Below, one piece after another: positions 9,065 through 16,759 of a stretch of DNA of 64,000 nucleotides; position 1 is the stretch's first letter; each line of letters begins with the position of its first letter. Source of the stretch: DATKNA01 sp963786765 (GTDB taxonomy: Bacteria; Actinomycetota; Actinomycetes; Actinomycetales; Kineosporiaceae); the NCBI GenBank assembly GCA_963786765.1, contig CAWBAJ010000009.1, positions 51,464 to 115,463 on the forward strand, read 5' to 3'. The notes beneath the pieces are model-generated. The model was not told the origin of the DNA. It searched no databases and was given only the letters and a program-made list of their open reading frames with translations. The translations under genes were made by a program, and so were the position numbers.

Positions 9065-10055
9065 GCTCCTCGTCGAGGGTGATGGCGTCCGGGGTGTCCG
9101 GGTGCAGCGAGTCCCGGGCGACGAAGTACGAGGGCCGCCCCTGCACCTGCGTGTAGAGGCGCCCGACGTACTCGCCGAGCAGACCCAGGCACAGCAGCTG
9201 GACGGCCCCGACCGCGGCCACCGCCACGAACGTGGACGTCCAGCCGGGGACCGTGTGCCCCGACAGGTAGGCGGTGAGGGCGAAGGCGAACAGCACAGCC
9301 GTCACCAGGGCGCCGCCGAGGCCGAACCACGTCGCCAGGCGCAGCGGCGCCACGCTGAAACCCGTCAAGGAATCGACTGTGAGACGCAGCATCCGCGACA
9401 GGGGGTACTTCGTGGTGCCCGCGGCACGGGGCGCCCGGCGGTAGGGGACCGTCGCGCTCGGGAACGCCAGCGCCGGGATGACGAGCCGCAGGACCCGGTG
9501 GTGGTCGGGCAGGGTGTTGACGGCGTCCACGGTGGCCCGGCTCATCAGCCGGAAGTCACCCGCGTCGGCCGTGAGGTGGCCGCCGATGACACGCTGCATC
9601 AGGCGGTAGTACGCCCGGGCGGTGAGGCGCTTGAACGCGGTGTCCGTGCTGCGGTCGCTGCGGACGCCGTAGACGACGTCCACGTTCTCCGCCCGGGCCG
9701 TCGCGAGCATCTGCGGCAGGAGCTCGGGAGGGTCCTGCAGGTCGGCGTCCAGGGTGGCGACCCAGGCGCCGCGCGCCCGCGCCAGCCCGGCGGACAGCGC
9801 GGCCTGGTGGCCGGCGTTGGCCCGCAGCCGGACCACCCGCAGCTCCGGCCAGGTGCGCTGCTCCCGCAGCAGGAGGACAGGAGTCTGGTCGCGGCTGCCG
9901 TCGTCGACCACGAGGACCTCGTATGGCTCGCCGAGGCCGTCGAGGACGGGCCGCAGTCGCTCGGCGAAGAGGGGAAGGACCGCCTCCTCGTCGAACATGG
10001 GTACGACGACGGTCAGGGCGGGAGATGGGCCTGCCACGGTGCGCTCGTCCTCCAC
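9045..10055 (-). CDS. GT2 family glycosyltransferase (GtrB/DPM-like), membrane
   Basis: Transfers a sugar from a nucleotide donor to a polyprenyl-phosphate-type acceptor at the inner face of the membrane (family inference). The GT-A domain begins LTVVVPMFDEE and shows VLVVDDGSRD and the DXD-like TLDADLQDPPELL. Two C-terminal hydrophobic helices follow (FGLGGALVTAVLFAFALTA and VAAVGAVQLLCLGLLGEYVG), ending GRLYTQVQGRPSYFVA. I use GTG at 10055, just before the domain; an upstream GTG at 10160 would add 35 unstructured residues. Confidence 0.9.
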   Translation of the reverse strand: MEDERTVAGPSPALTVVVPMFDEEAVLPLFAERLRPVLDGLGEPYEVLVVDDGSRDQTPVLLLREQRTWPELRVVRLRANAGHQAALSAGLARARGAWVATLDADLQDPPELLPQMLATARAENVDVVYGVRSDRSTDTAFKRLTARAYYRLMQRVIGGHLTADAGDFRLMSRATVDAVNTLPDHHRVLRLVIPALAFPSATVPYRRAPRAAGTTKYPLSRMLRLTVDSLTGFSVAPLRLATWFGLGGALVTAVLFAFALTAYLSGHTVPGWTSTFVAVAAVGAVQLLCLGLLGEYVGRLYTQVQGRPSYFVARDSLHPDTPDAITLDEELRAAGR

Positions 10056-10230
10056 AGGACTAAGGGCTGGATCACGTCGTCCATCCGGGGGACGACCGTG
10101 CGTCGCCCGCCGCAGCGGGGACGTGCCACACTGGGCCGCGGTCGTCGCCCCAGACAGCACAGCCTACCTGCGGCGGCCGGAACGGCCTCACGGCCGATGG
10201 CCCGCGCCCGTGAAGGAGAGCTGGAGAACG

Positions 10231-10377
10231 ATGACCGTATCGCTCGTCGTGGCGGACGCCGAGAAGGCGTCCTCCCTGCCGATCCCCCCGATCGCCTTCG
10301 CCGTGCTCGCCATCGCCTTCTTCGGTTTCCTGCTGCTGGTGACCTTCGCGTTCCGCAGCGTGGCCCACCGGCACTGA
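10231..10377 (+). CDS. Small single-pass membrane protein
   Basis: 48 residues: a short polar N-terminus, one helix (IAFAVLAIAFFGFLLLVTFA) and a basic tail FRSVAHRH. ATG 10231 follows GAAGGAG/CTGGAG purine-rich sequence. It lies 15 bp upstream of nadD and is probably cotranscribed with it. Function unknown. Confidence 0.75.
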   Translation: MTVSLVVADAEKASSLPIPPIAFAVLAIAFFGFLLLVTFAFRSVAHRH

Positions 10378-10392
10378 CCCGCCGGCGGTCCG

Positions 10393-11001
10393 GTGCGGAG
10401 CACACGCCCGCGCCTCGGCGTCATGGGCGGCACGTTCGACCCGATCCACCACGGCCACCTCGTGGCCGCGAGCGAGGTGGCCAGCGTCTTCGACCTGGAC
10501 GAGGTCGTCTTCGTGCCGACCGGGCAGCCCTGGCAGAAGTCCGACCGTGAGGTCTCCCCGGCTGAGCACCGTTACCTCATGACGGTGATCGCCACGGCCT
10601 CCAACCCGCGGTTCACGGTCAGCCGCGTCGACATCGACCGCGGCGGGCTGACCTACACCATCGACACCTTGCGCGACCTCGGCGTCGAACGGCCGGACAC
10701 CGAGATGTTCTTCATCACCGGTGCCGATGCCCTCGACCAGATCCTCACCTGGAAGGACAGCGAGGAGCTCTTCGGCCTCGCTCATTTCGTCGGTGTCACG
10801 CGCCCCGGGCACCGGCTCGACCGGGCCGGCCTGCCCCCCGACCGCGTCAGCCTGATGGAGGTCCCCGCCATGGCGATCTCCTCCACCGACTGCCGCGCGC
10901 GTGTGGTCGCCGGAGACCCCGTCTGGTACCTCGTGCCCGACGGGGTCGTGCAGTACATCGCCAAGCACCGCCTGTACCGCGGGGCGGCGGTGCCCGCGTG
11001 A
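10393..11001 (+). CDS. nadD: Nicotinate-nucleotide adenylyltransferase
   Basis: Makes deamido-NAD from nicotinate mononucleotide and ATP. The 202-aa protein carries the nucleotidyltransferase motif GGTFDPIHHGHL at residues 12-23, the substrate region FVPTGQPWQK, and the C-terminal SSTDCRARV version of the ISSTxxR motif. GTG 10393. It overlaps the next gene by GTGA and precedes rsfS, the usual order in actinobacteria. Confidence 0.96.
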   Translation: MRSTRPRLGVMGGTFDPIHHGHLVAASEVASVFDLDEVVFVPTGQPWQKSDREVSPAEHRYLMTVIATASNPRFTVSRVDIDRGGLTYTIDTLRDLGVERPDTEMFFITGADALDQILTWKDSEELFGLAHFVGVTRPGHRLDRAGLPPDRVSLMEVPAMAISSTDCRARVVAGDPVWYLVPDGVVQYIAKHRLYRGAAVPA

Positions 11002-13178
11002 GCGAGGACACGACCGCGACTGCGGACCTGGGCGACGCCGCCACCCGGGGCGAGCGCCGGCGCGCGCTGCAGGCCGAGCGGGAGCGTCAGGCGCAGCGCC
11101 AGGCGGAGCGGGAGCGTCAGGCGCAGCCCGAGGCCGGGGGGCAACTCGAGGAGCAGGCCCCGCCGCTGGCGCACCCGTACGCGGTGACCCTGCCTGAGCA
11201 GGAGGCCGCGGTGTTCGTGTCGGACGCGCGCCAGGCGTCCGAGGCCGACGGCGTCGCTCTCGTACCCGCCGCGGACGCCGGCCCGCCCACAATGATCACC
11301 CCCGAGGCCGGCTCGGCGGCGCCGGACGAAAACGTCGGCGCGCCCGTCGACGCGCACCCGGACGGCGATCTGCCGGCGCGAGGCGGACGGCAGCCGTCGC
11401 TTGTCCCGCCACCGTTCGAGCTGCCGCCATTCTCCCTGCCGTCCGACGCCCCGTCCTCGGACTGGTCGGCGTTCACCCCGGTGATCCCGCCCGAACCGCT
11501 GCGCTTCGACGAAGCACCACCTGCCGTGTGGGAGCCGCAGGAGCCCTGGACGGCGCCGGCGGAGCCAGAGTTCGCCGTCCTGTCCGAGGCCGGCGCCGAG
11601 GACAGCGTGTGGACGGTGCCCACGCCGCAGGACGGCATGCCGGGGCCCGCGGAGCCGCCGGAGGCCGGCGACCAGCGGCCGGCCGAGTCGGCGGACGAGC
11701 TGACCGGGTCTGCCGCTGGAGCGGCCGGCCACGCCGATCCCGCGGATCCCGCGGATCCCGCGGATCCCGCGGATCAGAACGCCCGTCCGCTGACGTCGCC
11801 GCTGGGGTGGTCCGCGGACCTCTCCCGCGTCGAACTCTTCCGCTCCGCCCTCGACGATCTCGCGCAGGCGCCGGGGGAAGGTGTCGCGCCCGAGGGCGAG
11901 GACCTGTTCCCCGCCGCGACGACCCGCGAGCCGGTTCCGCTCGACCCCGGGAACGGCGACCCGCACCCGGTCGACGCGTCCGGCGGGTGGACGAGTGGGC
12001 CGCCGGCGGATGAGGTGCAGAGCCAGTCGCCCGCCGACGAAATGCCGGCGCAGCCGCCCCCCGACGAGCTGCCGGTGCCGCGTTGGGACCAGCTGCCCAT
12101 GGAGGATCTGCGCGGGGCCGATCTGCCCCCGGAGGGTCTGCCCGGGGACGCTCTGCCCGGCGAGGAGCCCACGGCCGAAGAGCTGCCGATCGCCGAGCTT
12201 CCGGCCGAGGAGTCCGGGGACGGCGAACCCGCGGCGGACGAGCTGCCGGTGGACGAGGCACCCGAGAACGAGCTCGGAGCGAGCGAGCCCTGGGCCGACG
12301 AGCCCGGGGACGACCCATCGCGCGTGGACGAGCCACCGGCGGACGAGCTGTCGCCGTCCGAGGATGTGCCGTCCGAGGATGTGCCGCACGAGGGTGCCAC
12401 GCAGCCCGAAGACGAGGAGCCGTCGCGTGCGCCCGCGGATGGCGACAGCCATGCGGAGGACCACCCTGCCGCGCCGTTCCTCACCGAACTGCTCGGCGAA
12501 CGCGTCGCCCCCGCGCCGCCGGCAGCCGAGACTGCGTCCCACCTCGAGCCCCCGGCGCACGAGCTCCCGCCCGCGAGGCCGGCTGCGGCGCCCCCGGCCC
12601 CCGAACCTTCCCTGGCGCGCGCTCACCCGGACGACGTCGAGGCGTCGCTGCCGCCGCTGGGCCGCCCGGCGTTCGGGCGCGCTCCGACCCAGCGGCTCGC
12701 GGAGGCCCTCGCCCACGGGGAAGCGCCCCACCCGAGCGACGACGACGAGCCCTTGCGGGGGACAGTCGGGCCGGTGCTCCGTCGCAGCACCGAGAGGGTT
12801 CGTTACCCGACGAGCAGCATGCCCGTGATCAGGCCCCCGGTGATGCCGCCGACCCCGGGGTCGGGGATCCCGATCACCCCCGTGCGTCCGGGCACGGTGA
12901 CCTGGCAGCAAGCGCTCGCAGGTGACGTGCTTCCGCAGGGGAAGAAGAAGCAACGGCCGGGCCCGCGCGTGTCGAAGCCGCGGCACGTCTCCGGCGGTGT
13001 CGGCGAGTACCGGCCGAAGGTCGCAGCGGACCGGTCCCTGACGCTGCTCGTCGTCGCCATGCTCCTCGTGCTCGCCGGGCTCGTGGCTGCCGCCGTGTGG
13101 ACGTTCTGGCCACACCTCTCCGGCGCCCCCGCGTCGTTGCCGGTGCCCGGCGCCCCGCGCGCGGTCAGCGGTCCGTGA
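10998..13178 (+). CDS. Large disordered acidic protein with C-terminal membrane anchor
   Basis: 726 aa, not recognised. A charged coiled-coil-like start (RRALQAERERQAQRQAERER) is followed by about 550 residues rich in Pro, Ala, Asp and Glu with short repeats: ADP x5, from a 9-bp tandem GATCCCGCG near 11740, and many DELP/EELP units. A basic stretch (QGKKKQRPGPRVSKPRH) then precedes one helix (LTLLVVAMLLVLAGLVAAAVW) near the end. The topology suggests a tail-anchored cytoplasmic protein. It starts inside the nadD stop (GTGA) and precedes rsfS, so it is probably in that operon. Intact over 2.2 kb despite the window's many indels. Confidence 0.75.
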   Translation: MSEDTTATADLGDAATRGERRRALQAERERQAQRQAERERQAQPEAGGQLEEQAPPLAHPYAVTLPEQEAAVFVSDARQASEADGVALVPAADAGPPTMITPEAGSAAPDENVGAPVDAHPDGDLPARGGRQPSLVPPPFELPPFSLPSDAPSSDWSAFTPVIPPEPLRFDEAPPAVWEPQEPWTAPAEPEFAVLSEAGAEDSVWTVPTPQDGMPGPAEPPEAGDQRPAESADELTGSAAGAAGHADPADPADPADPADQNARPLTSPLGWSADLSRVELFRSALDDLAQAPGEGVAPEGEDLFPAATTREPVPLDPGNGDPHPVDASGGWTSGPPADEVQSQSPADEMPAQPPPDELPVPRWDQLPMEDLRGADLPPEGLPGDALPGEEPTAEELPIAELPAEESGDGEPAADELPVDEAPENELGASEPWADEPGDDPSRVDEPPADELSPSEDVPSEDVPHEGATQPEDEEPSRAPADGDSHAEDHPAAPFLTELLGERVAPAPPAAETASHLEPPAHELPPARPAAAPPAPEPSLARAHPDDVEASLPPLGRPAFGRAPTQRLAEALAHGEAPHPSDDDEPLRGTVGPVLRRSTERVRYPTSSMPVIRPPVMPPTPGSGIPITPVRPGTVTWQQALAGDVLPQGKKKQRPGPRVSKPRHVSGGVGEYRPKVAADRSLTLLVVAMLLVLAGLVAAAVWTFWPHLSGAPASLPVPGAPRAVSGP

Positions 13179-13228
13179 GAGGCTGGATCGTGCTGCACCG
13201 AAAGCCACATCTCCGGAGGAATCTGCTG

Positions 13229-13615
13229 GTGACTGCGACAGAGCGCGCCGTCGAGCTCGCGACCGAGGCGGCGCTCGCCGCCGCCGACAAGCTGGCGACG
13301 GACGTCGTCGCGATCGACGTCAGCGAGCAGCTGGTCATCACCGACGTCTTCCTGCTCGCGGCGGCGCCCAACGACCGTCAGGTCCGCGCCATCGTCGAGG
13401 CCATCGAGGAGCGCCTGCTGAAGAGCGGCGTCAAGCCGGTGCGCCGTGAGGGCGAACGCGAGGGCCGGTGGGTGCTGCTCGACTTCGGTGAGCTCGTCGT
13501 CCACGTCCAGCACGCTGAGGAGCGCGAGTACTACGCCCTCGAGCGACTGTGGCGTGACTGCCCGCTCGTGGAGCTTCCCGAGCAGGTGCACGCCGGCGCC
13601 GGCCGCCCGGAGTGA
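13229..13615 (+). CDS. rsfS: Ribosome silencing factor
   Basis: RsfS binds L14 on the 50S subunit and blocks subunit joining. The 128-aa protein starts VTATERAVELATEAALAAAD from GTG 13229, preceded by CCGGAGGA at good spacing. It has the family core DVSEQLVITDVFLLAAAPN and DFGELVVHVQHAEEREYYALERLW. Overlaps the following phosphatase gene by GTGA. Confidence 0.95.
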   Translation: MTATERAVELATEAALAAADKLATDVVAIDVSEQLVITDVFLLAAAPNDRQVRAIVEAIEERLLKSGVKPVRREGEREGRWVLLDFGELVVHVQHAEEREYYALERLWRDCPLVELPEQVHAGAGRPE

Positions 13616-14277
13616 CCGCGGGCCGGGTCGTCGTCCTCCGGCACGGGCGCACCGGCCACAACCTGCGGCACGTGTGGCAAGGACAGCTCGACGTCCCCCT
13701 CGACGAGGTGGGCGTCCGGCAGTCACAGCTGGCCGCACGCGTGGTCGCGGCGCTTGATCCGGTGGCCGTCGTCACGTCGGACCTGGTGCGCGCGAGCGCC
13801 ACCGCCCAGGCCGTCGCCGACGTCCACGGGCTGCCCGTCAAGGTCGACGAACGATTTCGGGAGGTCGACGCCGGGCGCTGGCAGGGGCTGACCCGGGACG
13901 AGATCATCGCAGCCGGGGACGGCGACCTGTTCGCCGCCTGGCGGCGGGGCGAAGACGTCGCACTGGGCGGGGGCGAGCGGCCGAGCGCGCTGGGTCGCCG
14001 GGGCGCGGCGGCGTTGCTCGATCACGCGGTCGCCCTCGACGGCGGGACGATCGTGGTCGTTGCGCACGGCGCTGTGCTGCGGGCTGCCGTCCTCACCCTG
14101 CTGGGGGTCGAGCAGCCGCGGTGGGCACTGCTCGCCGGCCTCCCGAACTGCGGCTGGGGCCTGATCCAGCCGGCAGAACCGACCTGGCGCCTGCTCGCCT
14201 GGGGTCTCACGGCCCCCACCCCCATCGACGATCAAGGAATTCCTGGGGATCAAGGAATTCCTGGGGATCATGCTTGA
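13612..14277 (+). CDS. Histidine phosphatase family protein
   Basis: Phosphoglycerate-mutase-like phosphatase with the catalytic RHG motif (VVLRHGRTGHN, residues 7-17), the partner Glu region FREVDAGRWQGLT and the second His in VVAHGAVLRA. Substrate unknown. The last 16 or so residues (DDQGIPGDQGIPGD) come from an 18-bp tandem DNA repeat, so the natural C-terminus has probably been altered. Operon with rsfS (GTGA overlap). Confidence 0.88.
   Translation: MTAGRVVVLRHGRTGHNLRHVWQGQLDVPLDEVGVRQSQLAARVVAALDPVAVVTSDLVRASATAQAVADVHGLPVKVDERFREVDAGRWQGLTRDEIIAAGDGDLFAAWRRGEDVALGGGERPSALGRRGAAALLDHAVALDGGTIVVVAHGAVLRAAVLTLLGVEQPRWALLAGLPNCGWGLIQPAEPTWRLLAWGLTAPTPIDDQGIPGDQGIPGDHA
14230..14270 (+). 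repeat. 18-bp tandem repeat, dispersed family
   Basis: GATCAAGGAATTCCTGGG at 14230-14247 and again exactly at 14248-14265, followed by GATCA. It encodes the end of the phosphatase. Diverged copies occur at 56356-56395, and an inverted half copy at 56558-56571. Confidence 0.85.
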
Positions 14278-14395
14278 CCTCCCCCAGGTGCGTCGGTACG
14301 CCCAGGTCGGGAGGTTGGCGGACACGGGTAGTGGCGGCCGTGCCTCGGTCGACGCGCCGATCGCTACGGGGGTGAGAGCAGGGTCGCCCGTTGTG

Positions 14396-14401
14396 TAGAC
14401 T
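14396..14401 (+). promoter_or_regulatory. Candidate -10 box for tRNA-Ala
   Basis: TAGACT, 45 bp before the mature tRNA 5' end. The -35 17 bp upstream (TGAGAG) is poor. Confidence 0.35.
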
Positions 14402-14446
14402 CGGCGAGGCCGTCCGGCGGTGGGCAACCACGGCGCAGGCGGCGGC

Positions 14447-14519
14447 GGGGCTGTAGCGCAGTTGGTAGCGCACCTCCATGGCATGGAGGGGGTCAGGGGT
14501 TCGAATCCCCTCAGCTCCA
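14447..14519 (+). tRNA. tRNA-Ala (GGC)
   Basis: 73-nt cloverleaf: acceptor GGGGCTG/CAGCTCC, D arm GCGCAGTTGGTAGCGC, anticodon stem CCTCC/GGAGG around loop ATGGCAT (anticodon GGC), T arm AGGGGTTCGAATCCCCT, discriminator A. CCA is not encoded. Its 3' part from the anticodon loop on is duplicated at 15803-15845, the mark of site-specific integration. Confidence 0.97.
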
Positions 14520-14550
14520 CTTGTTTGTGCTGGTCAGAGTGTTGATGCTC

Positions 14551-14598
14551 CTGCTGTTTGATCTTCTCCCGTACAGCAGTAGCGGTTCGATACAGCAG
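14551..14598. repeat. TACAGCAG motifs, left end of island
   Basis: TACAGCAG at 14572-14579 and 14591-14598, plus the reverse form CTGCTGT at 14551-14557. A matching pair lies near the right end. These could be recombinase arm-type sites (inference only). Confidence 0.45.
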
Positions 14599-14796
14599 TA
14601 GGCCCGCGTCGGTCCGTAGTTGGGCGTCCGCTGGCTCCTCGTCCGTTGGGAGCAGCAGTTGTAGGGGCATGTTGCTCACCTGTTGACGGCTGGTCACTGT
14701 GCGGGGCTGTGCGCTGGCCCGATCCGGCTGTGATCCCGGCTCATCGCCCTGGACGCGGTTGCCGCATGAACTGTTGCCCCGCTATCGTTCCGCCGC

Positions 14797-15438
14797 TCAG
14801 TTGCTGCGGGCGGGCTTTGCCTTTTCCTGACGGGTCGCTCTTTGGATCAGTCGCGATACGGGGTAGGTCAGTATCCAGCTGTACTTCGCGAGGCTTGCAT
14901 CTCCGTAAGACAAAGGTATGGACAGGGCAAAGACGATGGGGGCCGCCAGGCTGGACAAGAAGTGTCGATGCAGCAGGGCGGGGGCCCTGTCGCTGGTGAG
15001 CAGTTCTCTGTGCCGGGACATGTACCACCACAGAGTGCACGCCAAGACCCCCGTCATGGCGATGGCGCCGGCGTAGAAGGCTGTAGCAGCAGACGTGTCG
15101 CCGCGCTGGGCGAGGACTGACGTGGGGAAGGGCAAGAAGGCTACGCACAGCAGGAAGATCATGTTGACCCAGAGTGAGCGGGTGTCGAACGCGGACACGA
15201 GCTGGAACCATTTGTGGTGTGACATCCAGAACAAGCCCGTGACAATGAAGCTCAGCGCGAACGTGACCATCTGCGGGATCAGGTCCACTAATTGGGAGCC
15301 CACGTGAGTCGGGGCAAGCTTCACGTCGGCAAGAGGTAGGACGAGGAGTGTCACGGCAATCGCGAAGACCGCGTCACTGAAGAAGAGGACGCGGTCGAAG
15401 GCGGTGGCCTCGTGCTTCCACCGATCAAGGGGAGCCAT
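14797..15438 (-). CDS. TMEM175/DUF1211 family membrane protein
   Basis: Bacterial TMEM175-like proteins are predicted potassium-selective channels. The 213-aa protein begins MAPLDRWKHEATAFDRVLFF and contains the family FSDAVFAIAVTLLVL motif in the first helix, with six hydrophobic segments in all. ATG 15438 follows a GAGG Shine-Dalgarno (caagagcgaggtgtctg). It is the only evident cargo of the tRNA-Ala island and has lower GC than its neighbours. The C-terminus is a basic tail (RATRQEKAKPARSN). Confidence 0.88.
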   Translation of the reverse strand: MAPLDRWKHEATAFDRVLFFSDAVFAIAVTLLVLPLADVKLAPTHVGSQLVDLIPQMVTFALSFIVTGLFWMSHHKWFQLVSAFDTRSLWVNMIFLLCVAFLPFPTSVLAQRGDTSAATAFYAGAIAMTGVLACTLWWYMSRHRELLTSDRAPALLHRHFLSSLAAPIVFALSIPLSYGDASLAKYSWILTYPVSRLIQRATRQEKAKPARSN

Positions 15439-15697
15439 CAGACACCTCGCTCTTGATAGTCCGGTGCACCGGACGTAGTGCCGATCGCCGCGGTTCCGGA
15501 GCGCCACCGGGCGGCGACCAGGCTGACGCAAGTCGACGCCAGCACATCGCCGATCGACGCCGCTGCGTCACCAGTGCTGTCCTGCCCGTTCATGAGGAGC
15601 TCCGTCACCAGCGCCGGCACGTGGTCGATGTGTCCGGATCGGGCTAGCGAACCGGACTGAGCGGGCCCACTCGCAGGCCACCCTAGGGCCTGATCAG

Positions 15698-15718
15698 TAC
15701 AGCAGCGGGGTACAGCAG
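15698..15718. repeat. TACAGCAG motifs, right end of island
   Basis: TACAGCAG at 15698-15705 and 15711-15718, about 85 bp inside the right tRNA repeat, mirroring the pair near the left end. Confidence 0.45.
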
Positions 15719-15802
15719 CCGCCGCGGCCGACGTGGACGCTCAAGGATGCCGGCGAGACCGCGACCATCAGTCGCGACCATGAGTGACTGTCGTGCATGT
15801 AG

Positions 15803-15845
15803 ATGGCATGGAGGGGGTCAGGGGTTCGAATCCCCGCAGCTCCAC
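15803..15845 (+). repeat. Duplicated tRNA-Ala 3' part (attR-like)
   Basis: Matches 14478-14520 at 42 of 43 positions; the change is T14511 to G15836, which would break a T-stem pair. No tRNA 5' half precedes it, so it is not a second tRNA gene. Confidence 0.85.
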
Positions 15846-15857
15846 AGAGCAAGATCG

Positions 15858-15894
15858 CGAACGCCCAGGCCGCTGGCCTGGGCGTTCGTCGTTT
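15858..15894 (+). terminator. Strong hairpin terminator
   Basis: Stem CGAACGCCCAGGCC (15858-15871) pairs perfectly with 15875-15888 around a 3-nt loop, followed by tcgttt. It sits 13 nt after the tRNA-Ala 3' copy. Confidence 0.8.
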
Positions 15895-15960
15895 CCGGGT
15901 GTGCGAGTACGCGAGCCGACGACCACTGCGCGGCGTCCAGCATGCGCTCGCCGACGAAAT

Positions 15961-15988
15961 GTAGGTACAATCTTATTGTTGTGCGCAC
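15961..15988 (+). promoter_or_regulatory. Promoter/operator of the toxin-antitoxin pair
   Basis: A -10-like TACAAT (15966-15971) overlaps the inverted repeat ACAAT-CTT-ATTGT (15967-15979), followed by an 8-bp palindrome GTGCGCAC (15981-15988). It lies 15 bp before the antitoxin ATG, fitting autorepression by the antitoxin or TA complex. Confidence 0.55.
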
Positions 15989-16002
15989 ATCTGGAGGTTG
16001 GC

Positions 16003-16287
16003 ATGAGCACGGTGTCTGTCCGTGAGTTCTCCTACAACCCGAGTGCGATGTTCGCGCGGGTGGAGCAGGGGGAGACGATCGAGGTCACCAGGCATGGGCG
16101 GGTTATCGCCGTGCTCCTACCGGGTGGCGAGGCGCTGGCGCGGTACGTGCCGCTCGTCACCAAGGGTCTCGCGAAGCTCAAGGCGACGACCACGAGCGAC
16201 CTCGACCGGGTGAGTCCGATCCCCGTGCCGGACGACGTCTCACCGCTGGACCTGCTGCTGGCCGAACGCGAGGAGGACGGTCGTTGA
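16003..16287 (+). CDS. Phd/YefM-family antitoxin
   Basis: 94 aa. The N-terminal DNA-binding part reads MSTVSVREFSYNPSAMFARV and continues GETIEVTRHGRVIAVLLP, the Phd/YefM pattern; the C-terminal part would wrap the toxin. ATG 16003 follows CTGGAGG. The stop overlaps the toxin TTG start (TTGA), the usual coupling of a type II pair. It lies just outside the tRNA-Ala island. Confidence 0.85.
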   Translation: MSTVSVREFSYNPSAMFARVEQGETIEVTRHGRVIAVLLPGGEALARYVPLVTKGLAKLKATTTSDLDRVSPIPVPDDVSPLDLLLAEREEDGR

Positions 16288-16676
16288 TCTACCTTGACGC
16301 CTCCGCGCTGGTCACGTTGCTCTCCGGTCGTCCCTATGCCACTGAGCTGCGCACTTCTCTCTCGTCCAGGCCCGGAATGCCAATGGCCACGAGCACCTTG
16401 GGTTTTGTCGAGACCGTACGGACGATGGACCGGGTGGGGAGCTACCCGACGCTCATGTCCGATCTCGTCAGGAACTTCACCGAGATCCTCGTGACGGAGG
16501 AGATCCGCGACGGAGCGGCGCTACTGCCCACCGGCGTCCGTACGCTGGACGCCGTCCACATCGCCAGCGCGCAGGCACTCGGCGACAGTCTGGATGTGCT
16601 GATCACCTATGACGGGCGCATGTTCGACGTGGCTCGCTCTGTGGGCCTCTCCGTCGCCGCACCCGGGATGCGGTGA
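16284..16676 (+). CDS. PIN-domain toxin (VapC-like)
   Basis: A 130-aa ribonuclease toxin candidate. PIN acidic residues are visible: Asp in MIYLDASALV, Glu in GFVETVRTMD, Asp in TLDAVHIASAQ and Asp in ITYDGRM, all expected positions for a metal-dependent RNase. TTG start at 16284 within the antitoxin stop, with GAGGAGG upstream. Target RNA unknown. Confidence 0.87.
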   Translation: MIYLDASALVTLLSGRPYATELRTSLSSRPGMPMATSTLGFVETVRTMDRVGSYPTLMSDLVRNFTEILVTEEIRDGAALLPTGVRTLDAVHIASAQALGDSLDVLITYDGRMFDVARSVGLSVAAPGMR

Positions 16677-16759
16677 GAGTGCGAGTAGGCGGCAAGCACC
16701 TTCACCGCAGGGCAACGTTCGAACCCCAGATCGTCCTCGCCTCGTGCCCCCGGCCGGGC

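Larger units (their letters stand above)
14478..15845 (+). mobile_element. Small tRNA-Ala-integrated island (remnant)
   Basis: Bounded by 43-bp direct repeats of the tRNA-Ala 3' part (14478-14520 and 15803-15845; one mismatch). Base composition is visibly less GC-rich than the flanks. The only clear gene is the TMEM175-like channel; no integrase is seen. The strong hairpin just right of the second repeat is probably the tRNA's original terminator, displaced by the insertion. The stretch 15439-15800 holds no convincing gene. Confidence 0.7.

Noticed and set aside
15439..15800. Short open frames in the right half of the tRNA-Ala island
   Set aside because: None has a ribosome site, family motif or codon pattern like a gene; the stretch looks non-coding.
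15784..15845. Second tRNA-Ala gene
   Set aside because: Only the part from the anticodon loop to the 3' end is present; no acceptor or D-arm 5' half precedes it.
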